Assembly: GCF_000284295.1 (NCBI RefSeq)
Contig: NC_017093.1
Coordinates: 5,332,001 to 5,396,000, forward strand
Direction of reading: 5' to 3'
Source of the DNA: Actinoplanes missouriensis 431
GTDB lineage: Bacteria > Actinomycetota > Actinomycetes > Mycobacteriales > Micromonosporaceae
Length of the DNA: 64,000 nt
In this document: positions 24,571 to 33,411 of the stretch, one piece after another
Position numbering within the stretch: the first letter of the stretch is position 1
Layout of the letters: each line of letters opens with the position of its first letter
The notes under the pieces: generated by a model
Seen by the model: the letters and a program-made list of their open reading frames with translations, nothing else
Told to the model about the DNA's origin: nothing
Databases searched by the model: none
Program-made: the position numbers and the translations under genes

Positions 24571-25766
24571 GCACGCCGGACGAGGTGCCGGCCTTCCCCT
24601 TCCCCGACGACGGACGGCTGGCGATCCCGGAGCAGTTCGCCGATCTTCGGGCCCGCTGCCCGGTGCAGCGCGTCGAGCTGCCGTTCGGCGGGCAGGGCTG
24701 GCTGGTGTCCCGGCACGCCGACGTCAAGGCGGTGCTCGGCGACCCGCGCTTCTCCCGGGCCGCGACCGTCGACGCCGACGTGCCGCGCACCACCCCGTGG
24801 CGCACTCAGGCCGGCAATCTGATGGCGATGGACCCGCCGGAGCACACCCGGACCCGCCGTCTCGTGGCGCCGGTGTTCTCCCGGCGTGGCGCGGAGCGGC
24901 TCCGGCCGCGTACCGAGGAGATCGTGGGCGAACTGATCGCCGGCCTGCGCCGCGCCGGCGGGCCGGTGGACTTCGTCGAGGCGTTCGCCATGCCGCTGCC
25001 GGTCACCGTGATCTGTGAGCTCCTCGGGGTGCCGGCGGACCGGTGGCACCTGTTCCGGGACTTCTCGGAGAAGGTGTTCGGCGACGCCAGCGGATCCGCG
25101 GAGGAGGCGGAACGGGCCGCCGCGGAGCTGGACACCTTCCTCGCCGGCCTGGTGGCGCAGCGGCGCGCCGAACCCCGCGACGACCTGCTGTCCGAGATGG
25201 TCGCGGCCCGGGACGCCGACGGCGCCCGGCTCTCCGAGGAGGAGCTGGTGACGCTCGGCGTGACGATCCTGGTCTCCGGGCACGAGACGACCGCCGCCGC
25301 GGTCGGCAACTACGTGTACACGTTGCTCACCCAGGGGCTGTGGCGCGATCTGGCGGCCCGGCCCGAGCAGCTGGACACCGCTCTTGAGGAACTGCTGCGG
25401 GCGGTGCCGATCGGCGGCGCGGAGACCATGCCGCGGATGGCGACCGAGGACGTGACGGTCGCCGGCACCGTGGTGCGCGAGGGCGAAGCGGTCTTCCCGG
25501 TGATGCTGTCGGCCAACTTCGACGAGTCGGTGTTCGCCGAGCCGGACAAGCTGGACCTGCACCGCTCGCCGAATCCGCACTTGGCGTTCGGCTTCGGCCC
25601 GCACGTCTGCCTCGGCGCCCAGCTGGCGCTGATGGAGCTGCGGGTGGCGCTGGGGCGGCTGCTCGCGGAGTTCCCCACGCTGCGGCTCGCCGTCGACGAG
25701 GCCGACGTGCCGTGGCGGACCGGCAGCATGGTCCGCGGGCCGCGGAGGCTGATGGTCACCTGGTGA
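24567..25766 (+). CDS. Cytochrome P450
   Basis: A 399-residue soluble bacterial P450 (CYP105/107-like in style). The I-helix motif is SGHETTA (about 237-243), the K-helix ExxR is in LEELLRAV, and the haem loop is FGFGPHVCLGAQLA with Cys348 as the axial ligand. It inserts oxygen into a C-H bond, probably on the polyketide or aglycone. It is coupled to the membrane acyltransferase gene upstream. No ferredoxin gene is visible nearby, so electron supply would come from elsewhere. Confidence 0.92.
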   Translation: MSTPDEVPAFPFPDDGRLAIPEQFADLRARCPVQRVELPFGGQGWLVSRHADVKAVLGDPRFSRAATVDADVPRTTPWRTQAGNLMAMDPPEHTRTRRLVAPVFSRRGAERLRPRTEEIVGELIAGLRRAGGPVDFVEAFAMPLPVTVICELLGVPADRWHLFRDFSEKVFGDASGSAEEAERAAAELDTFLAGLVAQRRAEPRDDLLSEMVAARDADGARLSEEELVTLGVTILVSGHETTAAAVGNYVYTLLTQGLWRDLAARPEQLDTALEELLRAVPIGGAETMPRMATEDVTVAGTVVREGEAVFPVMLSANFDESVFAEPDKLDLHRSPNPHLAFGFGPHVCLGAQLALMELRVALGRLLAEFPTLRLAVDEADVPWRTGSMVRGPRRLMVTW

Positions 25767-25779
25767 TCGCCCACGCGCT

Positions 25780-25816
25780 AAAGGGGTGCCGTGCCGGTCC
25801 GGCACGGCACCCCTTT
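25780..25816. terminator. Bidirectional terminator, 17-bp perfect stem
   Basis: Arms at 25780-25796 and 25800-25816 (AAAGGGGTGCCGTGCCG and its complement) around a 3-base loop, with A and T runs at the ends. It lies between the converging P450 (stop 25766) and glycosyltransferase (stop 25841) genes and is the clearest terminator in the window. Confidence 0.9.
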
Positions 25817-25840
25817 CCGCCCGCGTACGGCCGGACGTGG

Positions 25841-27034
25841 TCAGCGGCCGTGCAGGATCCGCCGCAGCACCTCGGCGGGCGCCGGCTGCCCGGCGATCTC
25901 GGCTTGGACGGCCGACGCCGCGGAGCGGAACGCCTCGTCCCGCAGGATCTGCTCGGCCGTCGCCCGTACCGTGCCGGCGTCGGCGTCCGCCGGGGCCAGG
26001 GCCAGCCCCACCTTGCTCTCGGCCACCTTGCGGGCGCACAGCTCGTTGTCCGCGCCGCCCGGGACGACCAGTTGCGGAACACCGTGGTGCAGGGCGGTGG
26101 CCGTGGTGCCGGAGCCACCGTGGTGCACCACCAGCGCGCAGTCGCGCAGGATGCCGTTGAGCGGGACGAACCCGGCCGGCAGCACGTTGCCCGGCAGCCG
26201 GTGCGCCGACAGGTCGGACTCGTCGTCGGCGAGGATCACCTCGGCGTCCAGCCCGCCCAGCGCGTCCAGCAGCACGCCGAGGCCGCCACCGCCGGGCAGC
26301 AGCGGCGCGACGGTGCCGAGGGTGAGGCAGATCCGCGGCCGGCGCGGCGGCCGCATCGCCCACGGCGGCAGCACCCCTCCGCCGTTGTACGGCACGTAGC
26401 GCATCGGCAGCCACGGCACGCCGTCGCGCGCGTCGGGCTCCTCGCCGGTCAGGCCGCCGAAGCTCGGGGCACGCGGATCGATGCGCGCCACCACGTCCGG
26501 TCCCCGGTCGCCGAGCCCGAGCCGGGCGCGCAGGTCACGCACCACCGGCGCATGCTCGGAGACCACGCCCATCCGGGCGTTGTGCTCGCGGCCGTCGCGG
26601 AACTCGGGGTCGCGCATCGACCAGGACACCCGGTTGCCGACCTCGACGGCCGGCACGCCCAGTGCCGTGCTCGCCAGCTTGCCGGCCATGTGGTCCGAGC
26701 AGTAGATCACCAGGTCCGCGCGGAAGTCCCGGCCGGCCGCGATCGTGCCCTCGGTCATCGCCAGGGTGAACAGCTCGAACGGGCGCATCTCGCGGACCAG
26801 CTCCGGATAACCGCCCGGCAGGTCACCCTCGGCGCTGCCGGCGACCAGGTCCTCGCCGACGTCGCGGGACGGGAAGACGTCGGTGACCAGCAGGCCCGAG
26901 TCGGCCGCCACCCTCGTCATGTGCGCGGTCGTGGCAACCAGCACCTCGTGTCCGGCGGCGCGGGCCGCGTGCACGAGCGGCACCAGGGGCAGCATCAGGC
27001 CGTAGCCGGGCGCCGCCGGGAACAGGATTCGCAT
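25841..27034 (-). CDS. GT1-family glycosyltransferase, first copy
   Basis: A 397-residue GT-B fold enzyme of the antibiotic GT1 type. The N-terminal MRILFPAAPGYGLMLPLVPLVHAARAAGHEV is the acceptor-side motif. The C-terminal NDP-sugar region reads LVVHHGGSGTTATALHHGVPQLVVPGGADNELCARKV, with the expected HHGG turn. It should transfer the dTDP-amino sugar made by the adjacent pathway to the aglycone. It is followed at 27062 by a serine-hydrolase gene in the same direction, which is upstream in transcription. A second GT is at 33412, so the product may carry two sugars. Confidence 0.9.
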   Translation of the reverse strand: MRILFPAAPGYGLMLPLVPLVHAARAAGHEVLVATTAHMTRVAADSGLLVTDVFPSRDVGEDLVAGSAEGDLPGGYPELVREMRPFELFTLAMTEGTIAAGRDFRADLVIYCSDHMAGKLASTALGVPAVEVGNRVSWSMRDPEFRDGREHNARMGVVSEHAPVVRDLRARLGLGDRGPDVVARIDPRAPSFGGLTGEEPDARDGVPWLPMRYVPYNGGGVLPPWAMRPPRRPRICLTLGTVAPLLPGGGGLGVLLDALGGLDAEVILADDESDLSAHRLPGNVLPAGFVPLNGILRDCALVVHHGGSGTTATALHHGVPQLVVPGGADNELCARKVAESKVGLALAPADADAGTVRATAEQILRDEAFRSAASAVQAEIAGQPAPAEVLRRILHGR

Positions 27035-27061
27035 GATCGTTCCTTTCGGTCGGGAGCCGCG

Positions 27062-28222
27062 TCAGCGCACGCAGCGGTAGACGGCCTCGACGAGCCGGCG
27101 GTTGCGCGGATCCATGCTGCCCATCGCCTCCGACCCGGCGTTCGGTATGTAGGCGAAGGCCAGCTCGTGCTCCGGGTCGGCGAACGTGAACACGCCGTTG
27201 GCGCCGCTGAGCCCGAAGGCGCCGCTCAGCCCGGCGTCCACCGGGAACACCGGGCTGTCCGGGACCTGCACGCCCAGCCCCCAGGAGCACGGCGACATCA
27301 TCACCTGGCACATGCCGCTCGAGCGGACCTTGCGCATTTCGTCGACGGTGGCGGCGCTGAGCAGCCGGAACCCGTCGACCTCGCCGATCAGCGAGGCGAA
27401 GTACCGGGCCAGCGACCGCGCGCTGGCGAGCCCGCCGTACGACGGGTCCTCGACGGTGGGGTCGGCCGGCTCCTGCGACATGCTCGCCAGGGTGGCCCGG
27501 TAGGTGAGGGTGCCCGGATCGCGCAGCTCCTCGATCTCCCCGGGGTCCTCGCCGCGCATCAGCTCCTCGGCCTTCGACTCGATCATGTGGGCCAGGTGCG
27601 CCGACGCCGGGTCGGTGAGTCCGATGTGGCAGTTCAGGTCGAGCGGCGCGGCGATCTCCCGGGCGAAGAACCGGCCCACGGTCAGCCCGGTACGGCGCCG
27701 GACCAGCTCGCTGATCAGGTGCCCGAAGGTGGTGGCGTGGTAGCCGAAATCGGTGTCCGGCTCCCACTCCGCCCGGGCGGTGACCAGCGCGTCGACGATC
27801 GGCGTGTGGGTGCGCAGGCCGTACGCGGTGATCGGGTCGTGGTCCAGGCAGACCACGCCGGAGCGGTGGCTGAGCACCATCCGCAGCGTGACGTTCTCCT
27901 TGCCGCGGGAGCCGAACTCCGGCCAGACCTCGGACATCGGCGTGTCCAGGCCGAGCAGGCCGCGCTCGACCAGCAGGAGCGCCGCGCCGGTCACCAGCGC
28001 CTTGGTGGGTGAGGCCAGCACGCCGAGGGTGTCCGGGCGCCACGGGTCGGTCCCGGCCTCGTCCGCCCAGCCGCCCCACAGGTCGACGACCGGCACGCCC
28101 CGGTGATAGACGCAGACCGCGGCGCCGTGTTCGGCACCGGCGGCGAAATTGCTCTCGAATGCGCGCGCCACCGGAGCGAAGGGAAATTCGACGGTACCGC
28201 CGTGCGGTATCGGATTCATCAT
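27062..28222 (-). CDS. SxxK serine hydrolase (class C beta-lactamase/EstB-like), first copy
   Basis: A 386-residue protein of the beta-lactamase/EstB/LovD superfamily. The nucleophile motif is SPTK (Ser71, Lys74), the second motif Tyr is in GYHATTFGHL, and the third-motif region is FGLSGANGVFTF. No signal peptide is visible, so it is cytosolic and not a resistance beta-lactamase. LovD-like relatives transfer acyl groups and EstB-like relatives are esterases. It is strongly similar to the protein at 38151, sharing among others RSGVVCLDHDPIT and FAREIAAPL. AAAGG lies upstream of the ATG. Possible roles are acyl transfer, ester cleavage or ring closure. Confidence 0.85.
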   Translation of the reverse strand: MMNPIPHGGTVEFPFAPVARAFESNFAAGAEHGAAVCVYHRGVPVVDLWGGWADEAGTDPWRPDTLGVLASPTKALVTGAALLLVERGLLGLDTPMSEVWPEFGSRGKENVTLRMVLSHRSGVVCLDHDPITAYGLRTHTPIVDALVTARAEWEPDTDFGYHATTFGHLISELVRRRTGLTVGRFFAREIAAPLDLNCHIGLTDPASAHLAHMIESKAEELMRGEDPGEIEELRDPGTLTYRATLASMSQEPADPTVEDPSYGGLASARSLARYFASLIGEVDGFRLLSAATVDEMRKVRSSGMCQVMMSPCSWGLGVQVPDSPVFPVDAGLSGAFGLSGANGVFTFADPEHELAFAYIPNAGSEAMGSMDPRNRRLVEAVYRCVR

Positions 28223-28456
28223 GCCAACCTTTCCGCCCGGACGGGCGCACAGTTTCTCCATTGCCTCCCGAACATCGCCGCCCGCAGCCGGGTCGGACTG
28301 GAGAACCGGTCGCGGCGCGCTCGTGGACAGCCAGGAGCGGGGTGCAGCGCGCTTACCGGAAATGGATTCCTCTGGCACGATCGCCGGCATACGGCCACAT
28401 CGCCGTCTCCCCATTCTTTTCCCCGCGAGGATGAATTCGTCAGGAAAGGCCGGCAC

Positions 28457-29815
28457 ATGGTTTTCTCCGATCTCGTGGAGTTCGGCGACTGGTTCGCCGA
28501 ACGGCGCCGGGCGCAGAAATTCGACGTCACCCGGATCCCGCTCGACGATCTCGACGGCTGGCACGCCGATCCGGAGACCGGGGACCTCGGCCATCACACC
28601 GGGCGCTTCTTCACCGTGGAAGGGCTCGACGTCACCTCCTCCGGCCGGGAGGTGGACGCGTGGCAGCAGCCGATCATCAACCAGGCCGAGCAGGGTGTGC
28701 TGGGCATCCTGGTCCGCGAGTTCGACGGCGTACCGCACTGCCTGCTGCAGGCCAAGATGGAGCCGGGCAACGTCAACGGCCTGCAGTTGTCGCCGACCGT
28801 GCAGGCCACGCGGAGCAACTTCACCGGCGCGCACGGCGGCCGGCCGGTCGACTACCTGGAGCATTTCCTGGCGCCGCGCACCGGCCGGCTGATCTACGAC
28901 GCGCTCCAGTCCGAGCAGGCGTCCTGGTTCCTGTCCAAACGCAACCGCAACATGATCGTGCAGGTCGGCGCCGAGCCGCCACTGCTGGACGACTTCTGCT
29001 GGCTGAGCTTCGACCAGATCAGCGCGCTGATGCGCGAGCCCAATCTGATCAACATGGACACCCGCAGCGTGCTGGCCGGCGCGGTGGGCCCCAGCCTGCG
29101 GGGTGCGGACCCGGACCCGGCGACGTTCCGTGGCGCCGTGGCTCGCTCCCAATCGGCGGAGACCGGCGCCCGGCACACCACCGAGGAGGTGCTGAGCTGG
29201 TTCACCGAGGCGAAGAACCGGTGCACCCTGCGCCGCCGCCGGATCCCGCTGTCCCAGGTGTCCGGGTGGTCACGCCGCGACGGCATCCTCACCCACGAGC
29301 ACGGCCAGCACTTCGACGTGATCGGCGTCGCGGTGCAGGCGAGCAGCCGCGAGGTGACCAGCTGGCACCAGCCGATGTTCGAGCCGCGCAGCCGGGGCGT
29401 CATCGCGTTCCTCGTCCGCCGGATCGGCGGCCTGCTGCACGTGCTCGTGCAGGCCCGGGTGGAGACCGGCGCGCTGGACGGCGTGGAGATCGCCCCGACG
29501 GTGCAGTGTCAGCCCGACAGCTACCGGCTGATGCCCGGGCGGGCCCCGATGTTCCTGGACGCCGTGCTCGGCGCCCCACCCGAGCGGGTCCGCTTCGACG
29601 GGCTGCTGTCGGAGGAGGGCGGGCGGTTCCATCAGGCACAGAACCGGTACCTCGTGGTCGAGGCCGGCGACGACGTGCCGCTGGACCCGCCGCCCACCTT
29701 CGCCTGGATCACGCTGCGGCAGCTCACCGAGTTCGTCCGCTACGGCAACCTGCTCAACGTCGAGGCCAGGTGCCTTCTCACCATCTTCGGCTTCTACCAG
29801 GAGGACGCCCCGTGA
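28457..29815 (+). CDS. dTDP-4-keto-6-deoxyhexose 2,3-dehydratase
   Basis: A 452-residue protein built of two repeated halves (about 15-225 and 240-445), each with an F(F/D)xxxG(L/V)xVxxSxREVxxWxQP pattern, which is the NDP-hexose 2,3-dehydratase (TylX3/EvaA/DnmT) architecture. It removes the C2 hydroxyl of dTDP-4-keto-6-deoxyglucose, committing the sugar to the 2-deoxy series. GGAAAGG precedes the ATG. Its stop overlaps the GTG of the aminotransferase gene, starting a five-gene deoxysugar operon (28457-33327). Length is normal. Confidence 0.92.
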   Translation: MVFSDLVEFGDWFAERRRAQKFDVTRIPLDDLDGWHADPETGDLGHHTGRFFTVEGLDVTSSGREVDAWQQPIINQAEQGVLGILVREFDGVPHCLLQAKMEPGNVNGLQLSPTVQATRSNFTGAHGGRPVDYLEHFLAPRTGRLIYDALQSEQASWFLSKRNRNMIVQVGAEPPLLDDFCWLSFDQISALMREPNLINMDTRSVLAGAVGPSLRGADPDPATFRGAVARSQSAETGARHTTEEVLSWFTEAKNRCTLRRRRIPLSQVSGWSRRDGILTHEHGQHFDVIGVAVQASSREVTSWHQPMFEPRSRGVIAFLVRRIGGLLHVLVQARVETGALDGVEIAPTVQCQPDSYRLMPGRAPMFLDAVLGAPPERVRFDGLLSEEGGRFHQAQNRYLVVEAGDDVPLDPPPTFAWITLRQLTEFVRYGNLLNVEARCLLTIFGFYQEDAP

Positions 29816-30936
29816 CCACCTACGTATGGAACTACCTCGCGGAGTACGAGTCGGAACGGGAGGACATCCTGGAGGCGGTCGACCAGGTCTTCCGCTCCGG
29901 GCGGCTGGTGCTCGGTGACAGCGTGCAGGGGTTCGAGCGCGAGTTCGCCGCCTATCTCGGCGCCGGGCACTGCGTGGGAGTGGACAACGGCACCAACGCG
30001 GTGAAGCTCGCCCTGGAAGCCGTCGGCGTCACCCGCGGCGACGAGGTCATCACCGTGTCCAACACCGCGGCCCCGACCGTCGTGGCCATCGACGAGATCG
30101 GCGCCGTCCCGGTCTTCGTCGACGTGCGCGCCGACGACTATCTCATGGACGTCGGTCAGGTCGAGGCCGCGATCACGCCGCGCACCCGGGCCATCGTGCC
30201 GGTGCATCTGTACGGGCAGTGCGTGGACATGGCGCCCCTGCTCCGCATCGCCGCGAAACACGACCTGCGGATCGTCGAGGACTGCGCGCAGGCACACGGG
30301 GCACGTGCCGGTGGGCGGACGGCCGGCACGTTCGGCGACGCCGCGGCGTTCTCCTTCTACCCCACCAAGGTGCTCGGTGCGTACGGCGACGGCGGCGCCG
30401 TGGTCACCGCGGACGCCGGTGTGGAGGCCGCGCTGCGGCGGCTGCGCTACTACGGCATGGAGAAGACCTACTACGTGGTGCGGACGCCCGGGCACAACAG
30501 CCGCCTCGACGAGGTGCAGGCCGAGATCCTGCGCCGCAAACTGACCCGGCTCGACGGTTACGTCAAGCAGCGCCGGGAGGTGGCCCGGCGGTACGCCGAG
30601 GGTCTGGCCGGCCTGTGCGGCGACGGCGGGCTGGAGCTTCCGGTCGTCGCCCCGGGCAACGAGCACGTCTACTACGTCTACGTCGTGCGTCACTCGCAGC
30701 GTGACCGGATCATCGAGGCCCTCGCCGAGCGGCACGACATCTCGCTCAACATCAGCTACCCGTGGCCGGTGCACACCATGAGCGGGTTCGCCCACCTGGG
30801 CGTGCCGCGCGGCGCGCTGCCGGTCACCGAGCGGCTCGCCGGGCAGATCTTCTCGCTGCCGATGTACCCGTCGCTGGAGCCCGCGCTGCAGGACCGGGTT
30901 ATCGACGCCCTCCACGACGTGATCCGCACGCTGTGA
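29812..30936 (+). CDS. NDP-hexose 3-aminotransferase (DegT/DnrJ/EryC1 family)
   Basis: A 374-residue PLP-dependent sugar aminotransferase. The start is GTG at 29812, overlapping the upstream stop. The PLP lysine is in SFYPTKVLGAYGDGGAV; GVDNGTNAVKLALEAVGV and VEDCAQAHGA are further family signatures. Following a 2,3-dehydratase without a separate 3-ketoreductase, it most likely aminates C3 of the 3,4-diketo sugar as in daunosamine or rhodosamine pathways. The N-methyltransferase downstream supports an amino sugar product. Confidence 0.92.
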   Translation: MTTYVWNYLAEYESEREDILEAVDQVFRSGRLVLGDSVQGFEREFAAYLGAGHCVGVDNGTNAVKLALEAVGVTRGDEVITVSNTAAPTVVAIDEIGAVPVFVDVRADDYLMDVGQVEAAITPRTRAIVPVHLYGQCVDMAPLLRIAAKHDLRIVEDCAQAHGARAGGRTAGTFGDAAAFSFYPTKVLGAYGDGGAVVTADAGVEAALRRLRYYGMEKTYYVVRTPGHNSRLDEVQAEILRRKLTRLDGYVKQRREVARRYAEGLAGLCGDGGLELPVVAPGNEHVYYVYVVRHSQRDRIIEALAERHDISLNISYPWPVHTMSGFAHLGVPRGALPVTERLAGQIFSLPMYPSLEPALQDRVIDALHDVIRTL

Positions 30937-30977
30937 CAACCATCGGCGTACCCACCACCGCGACGAAGGGAGCCGCC

Positions 30978-31742
30978 ATGCCGGCCACCACCGACCAGAC
31001 CAGCACCGACACTCACACCGACACCGACACCGGGATCTACCAGCGCGCCGACGTCTACCACGACTTCTACCACGCCCGGGGCAAGGACTACCGCGCCGAG
31101 GCCGACGCGGTCCGCGCCCTGATCGCCGGCCACGCGCCGGGCGCCACCTCCCTGCTCGACGTGGCCTGCGGCACCGGCTCGCACCTGCGGGAGCTGGCGG
31201 CGTCCTTCGGCGAGGTCGTCGGCGTCGACCTGTCGGCCGAGATGCTGGCGGTCGCGGCGCGGCACGCGCCCGGCGTCGAGCTGCACCGCGGCGACATGCG
31301 CGACTTCCGGCTGGACCGCACGTTCGACGCGGTGATCTGCATGTTCAGCTCCATCGGGTACGTGTGCGGCCGCACCGAACTGGACCGAGCCGTCACGAAC
31401 CTGGCCGCCCACGTGGCGCCGGACGGTGTGCTGATCATCGAGCCGTGGTGGTTCCCGGACACCTTCCGGGACGGCTGGGTCGGCGCGGACGTCGTCACCG
31501 CCGGCGAGCGCCGGATCTCCCGGGTCTCGCACACGGTGCGCCGGGGCGGCACCAGCCGGATGGACGTCCACTACGTCGTCGCCGCTTCCGGCGCCGGTAT
31601 CGAGCACTTCACCGACACCCATGTGATGTCGCTCTTCGACCGGGCCGACTACGAACGGGCGTTCCACGCCGCCGGGTTCCGGGCCGACTACCTGCGGCCG
31701 GACGCCGCCGGACCGGGCCTGTTCGCCGGGGTCCGGCGATGA
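30978..31742 (+). CDS. dTDP-3-amino-sugar N,N-dimethyltransferase
   Basis: A 254-residue class I SAM methyltransferase. The SAM-binding motif is LLDVACGTGSHLRELA, followed by VVGVDLSAEMLAVAARHAP; the opening YQRADVYHDFYHARGKDY is typical of the TylM1/DesVI amino-sugar N-methyltransferases. The N-terminal tail contains a Thr/Asp/His-rich stretch. It should methylate the 3-amino group, probably twice. AAGGGAG is upstream, and its stop overlaps the epimerase start. Confidence 0.9.
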   Translation: MPATTDQTSTDTHTDTDTGIYQRADVYHDFYHARGKDYRAEADAVRALIAGHAPGATSLLDVACGTGSHLRELAASFGEVVGVDLSAEMLAVAARHAPGVELHRGDMRDFRLDRTFDAVICMFSSIGYVCGRTELDRAVTNLAAHVAPDGVLIIEPWWFPDTFRDGWVGADVVTAGERRISRVSHTVRRGGTSRMDVHYVVAASGAGIEHFTDTHVMSLFDRADYERAFHAAGFRADYLRPDAAGPGLFAGVRR

Positions 31743-32332
31743 AGGCGCGCGAGCTCGCCGTCGCGGGCGCCTTCGCGTTCACGCCGGAGGTGTTCGCCGA
31801 CGACCGCGGCACGTTCTGCTCGCCGCTGCAGGAGGACTCCGTGGCCGAGGTGCTGGGCCGCCCGCTCTTCGGAGTCCGGCAGTCCAGCGTCAGCCGGTCC
31901 CGTCGCGGTGTCGTACGCGGCGTGCACTTCACCGCCCTGCCGGTGTCGATGGCGAAGTACGTGTTCTGCACGCGCGGCATGGCCCTGGATTACGTCATCG
32001 ACCTGCGGCGCGGCTCCCCGACGTTCGGCCGGACGGACGTCATCCCGCTGGACCCGGAGAACGGGACCGCCGTGTACCTGCCGTCCGGGGTGGGCCACCT
32101 GTTCGTGTCGCTGCGCGACGACACCACGATGACCTACCTGCTGTCGGCGGCGTACACCGCCGACAAGGAGCGGGCGGTGCACCCCCTCGACCCGGAGCTG
32201 GGCCTGGAGCTGCCGCCCGGCCTGGTCCCGGTGCTGTCGGAACGGGACCGGACCGCGCCGACGCTGGCGCAGGCTCGCGAGCGTGACCTGCTGCCGGCGT
32301 ACCGGGACTGCCTGCTGGCGGACGCGGCGTGA
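31739..32332 (+). CDS. dTDP-4-keto-6-deoxyhexose 3,5- or 5-epimerase (RmlC-like)
   Basis: A 197-residue cupin of the RmlC family. The catalytic histidine is in RGVVRGVHFT, and the family features YVFCTRGMALDYVIDLRRGSPTFG and YLPSGVGHLFVSL are present. Acting on a 3-amino sugar it would invert C5, giving the L-series. Both ends overlap neighbouring genes by 4 bases. Whether it also epimerises C3 cannot be read from the sequence. Confidence 0.9.
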   Translation: MKARELAVAGAFAFTPEVFADDRGTFCSPLQEDSVAEVLGRPLFGVRQSSVSRSRRGVVRGVHFTALPVSMAKYVFCTRGMALDYVIDLRRGSPTFGRTDVIPLDPENGTAVYLPSGVGHLFVSLRDDTTMTYLLSAAYTADKERAVHPLDPELGLELPPGLVPVLSERDRTAPTLAQARERDLLPAYRDCLLADAA

Positions 32333-33327
32333 CCGCCGCCGACCGTCCGCTGATCGTGGTGCTGGGCGCGACCGGCTTCCTCGGCTCCGCGGTGACCGCC
32401 GCCCTGGCCCGGCAGCCCGTCCGGCTGCGGGTGGTGGCCCGCCGGCCGGTCGCCGTGCCGGCCGGCGGGTCCGCGATCGTCGAGACCCGGCGCGCGGACC
32501 TCCTCGCGCCGGGCGTCCTGGCCGGCGCGGTGGCCGGCGCGGACGTGGTGCTGCCCTTCGCGGCCCGGATCCGTGGCGCGTCGGGGTGGCGGATCACCGA
32601 GGACGACGAGCCCGCCCGGCGCACCAACGTGGATCTGATCGACGAGCTGGCCGGCGCGCTCGGCCCGGTCCGGGGCCGGCCGCCGGTCGTGGTGTTCCCG
32701 GGCAGCAACACGCAGGTCGGCAAGATCGGTGACCGCCCGCTCGACGGCACCGAGCCGGACCACCCGCAAGGCGTCTACGACCGGCAGAAGCACGCCGCCG
32801 AGCTGATCCTCAAGCAGGCCACCGCGGCCGGCCGGCTGCGGGCGGTCAGCGTGCGGCTGCCACCGGTGTTCGGGCCGGCCGCAGCGTCCACCGCCGACGA
32901 CCGGGGGATCGTGAGCACGATGGCGCGGCGGGCGCTGGCCGGGGAGCCGCTGACCATGTGGCACGACGGCACCGTGCGGCGGGACCTGCTCTTCGTCGAC
33001 GACGCCGTCCGGGCCTTCCGCGCCGCGATCGGCCACGCCGACGCGCTGGCCGGGCGGCACTATCTGATCGGCACCGGACAGGCCCGGCCGCTCGGCGAGG
33101 TGTTCCGGTCGATCGCCGCGTCCGTCGCCCGGCGCACCGGGCGGCCGCCGGTACCGGTGCGGTCGGTGCCACCGCCGGCGCATGCGGAGGAGTCGGACTT
33201 CCGCAGCGTCGACATCGATCCGGCCGCGTTCATGAAAGCCACCGGATGGCGGTGCACCGTTCCGATCGAGGACGCTCTCGACCGTACCGTCGAAGCCCTT
33301 GCCGGCCGAGACCGAGACCGAGACTGA
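32329..33327 (+). CDS. NDP-hexose 4-ketoreductase
   Basis: A 332-residue extended-SDR protein. The Rossmann motif is GATGFLGSAV near the N-terminus, and the catalytic Tyr-Lys pair is in GVYDRQKHAAE. It would reduce the C4 ketone, finishing a dTDP-3-dimethylamino-2,3,6-trideoxy-L-hexose. The start is GTG at 32329 overlapping the epimerase stop. The C-terminus ends in an RDRDRD run, where a repeat of GAGACCGAGAC type runs through the stop codon into the 3' flank. Confidence 0.9.
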   Translation: MTAADRPLIVVLGATGFLGSAVTAALARQPVRLRVVARRPVAVPAGGSAIVETRRADLLAPGVLAGAVAGADVVLPFAARIRGASGWRITEDDEPARRTNVDLIDELAGALGPVRGRPPVVVFPGSNTQVGKIGDRPLDGTEPDHPQGVYDRQKHAAELILKQATAAGRLRAVSVRLPPVFGPAAASTADDRGIVSTMARRALAGEPLTMWHDGTVRRDLLFVDDAVRAFRAAIGHADALAGRHYLIGTGQARPLGEVFRSIAASVARRTGRPPVPVRSVPPPAHAEESDFRSVDIDPAAFMKATGWRCTVPIEDALDRTVEALAGRDRDRD

Positions 33328-33362
33328 GACAGAGGCCGAGACAGAGACCGAGACAGAGGCCG
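33308..33362. repeat. Short-period purine-rich tandem repeat across a stop codon
   Basis: A run of GAGAC(C/A)GAG units from about 33308 to 33362 encodes the RDRDRD tail of the 4-ketoreductase, includes its TGA (33325-33327) and continues beyond it. It runs into the following terminator stem. Confidence 0.8.
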
Positions 33363-33398
33363 GGCGCCCACCCTGAACCGCTGGGTGGGCGCCCGGCC
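33358..33398. terminator. Bidirectional terminator, 16-bp perfect stem
   Basis: Arms at 33358-33373 and 33383-33398 (GGCCGGGCGCCCACCC and its complement) around a 9-base loop. It separates the converging 4-ketoreductase and second glycosyltransferase genes. Confidence 0.85.
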
Positions 33399-33411
33399 GG
33401 GCCGGACCGGC

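Noticed and set aside
24294..26414. Long minus-strand frame covering the P450
   Set aside because: Antisense to the intact P450 and acyltransferase genes with all catalytic motifs; composition is that of a shadow frame.
25712..28012. Very long plus-strand open frame (about 766 codons) across the first glycosyltransferase and serine hydrolase
   Set aside because: The minus strand has well-formed GT1 and SxxK hydrolase genes there; the long frame has no recognisable motif and would read through the strong terminator at 25780.
27062..28222. Beta-lactam resistance gene
   Set aside because: No signal peptide, a paralogue within the PKS operon, and motifs closer to EstB/LovD-like enzymes.
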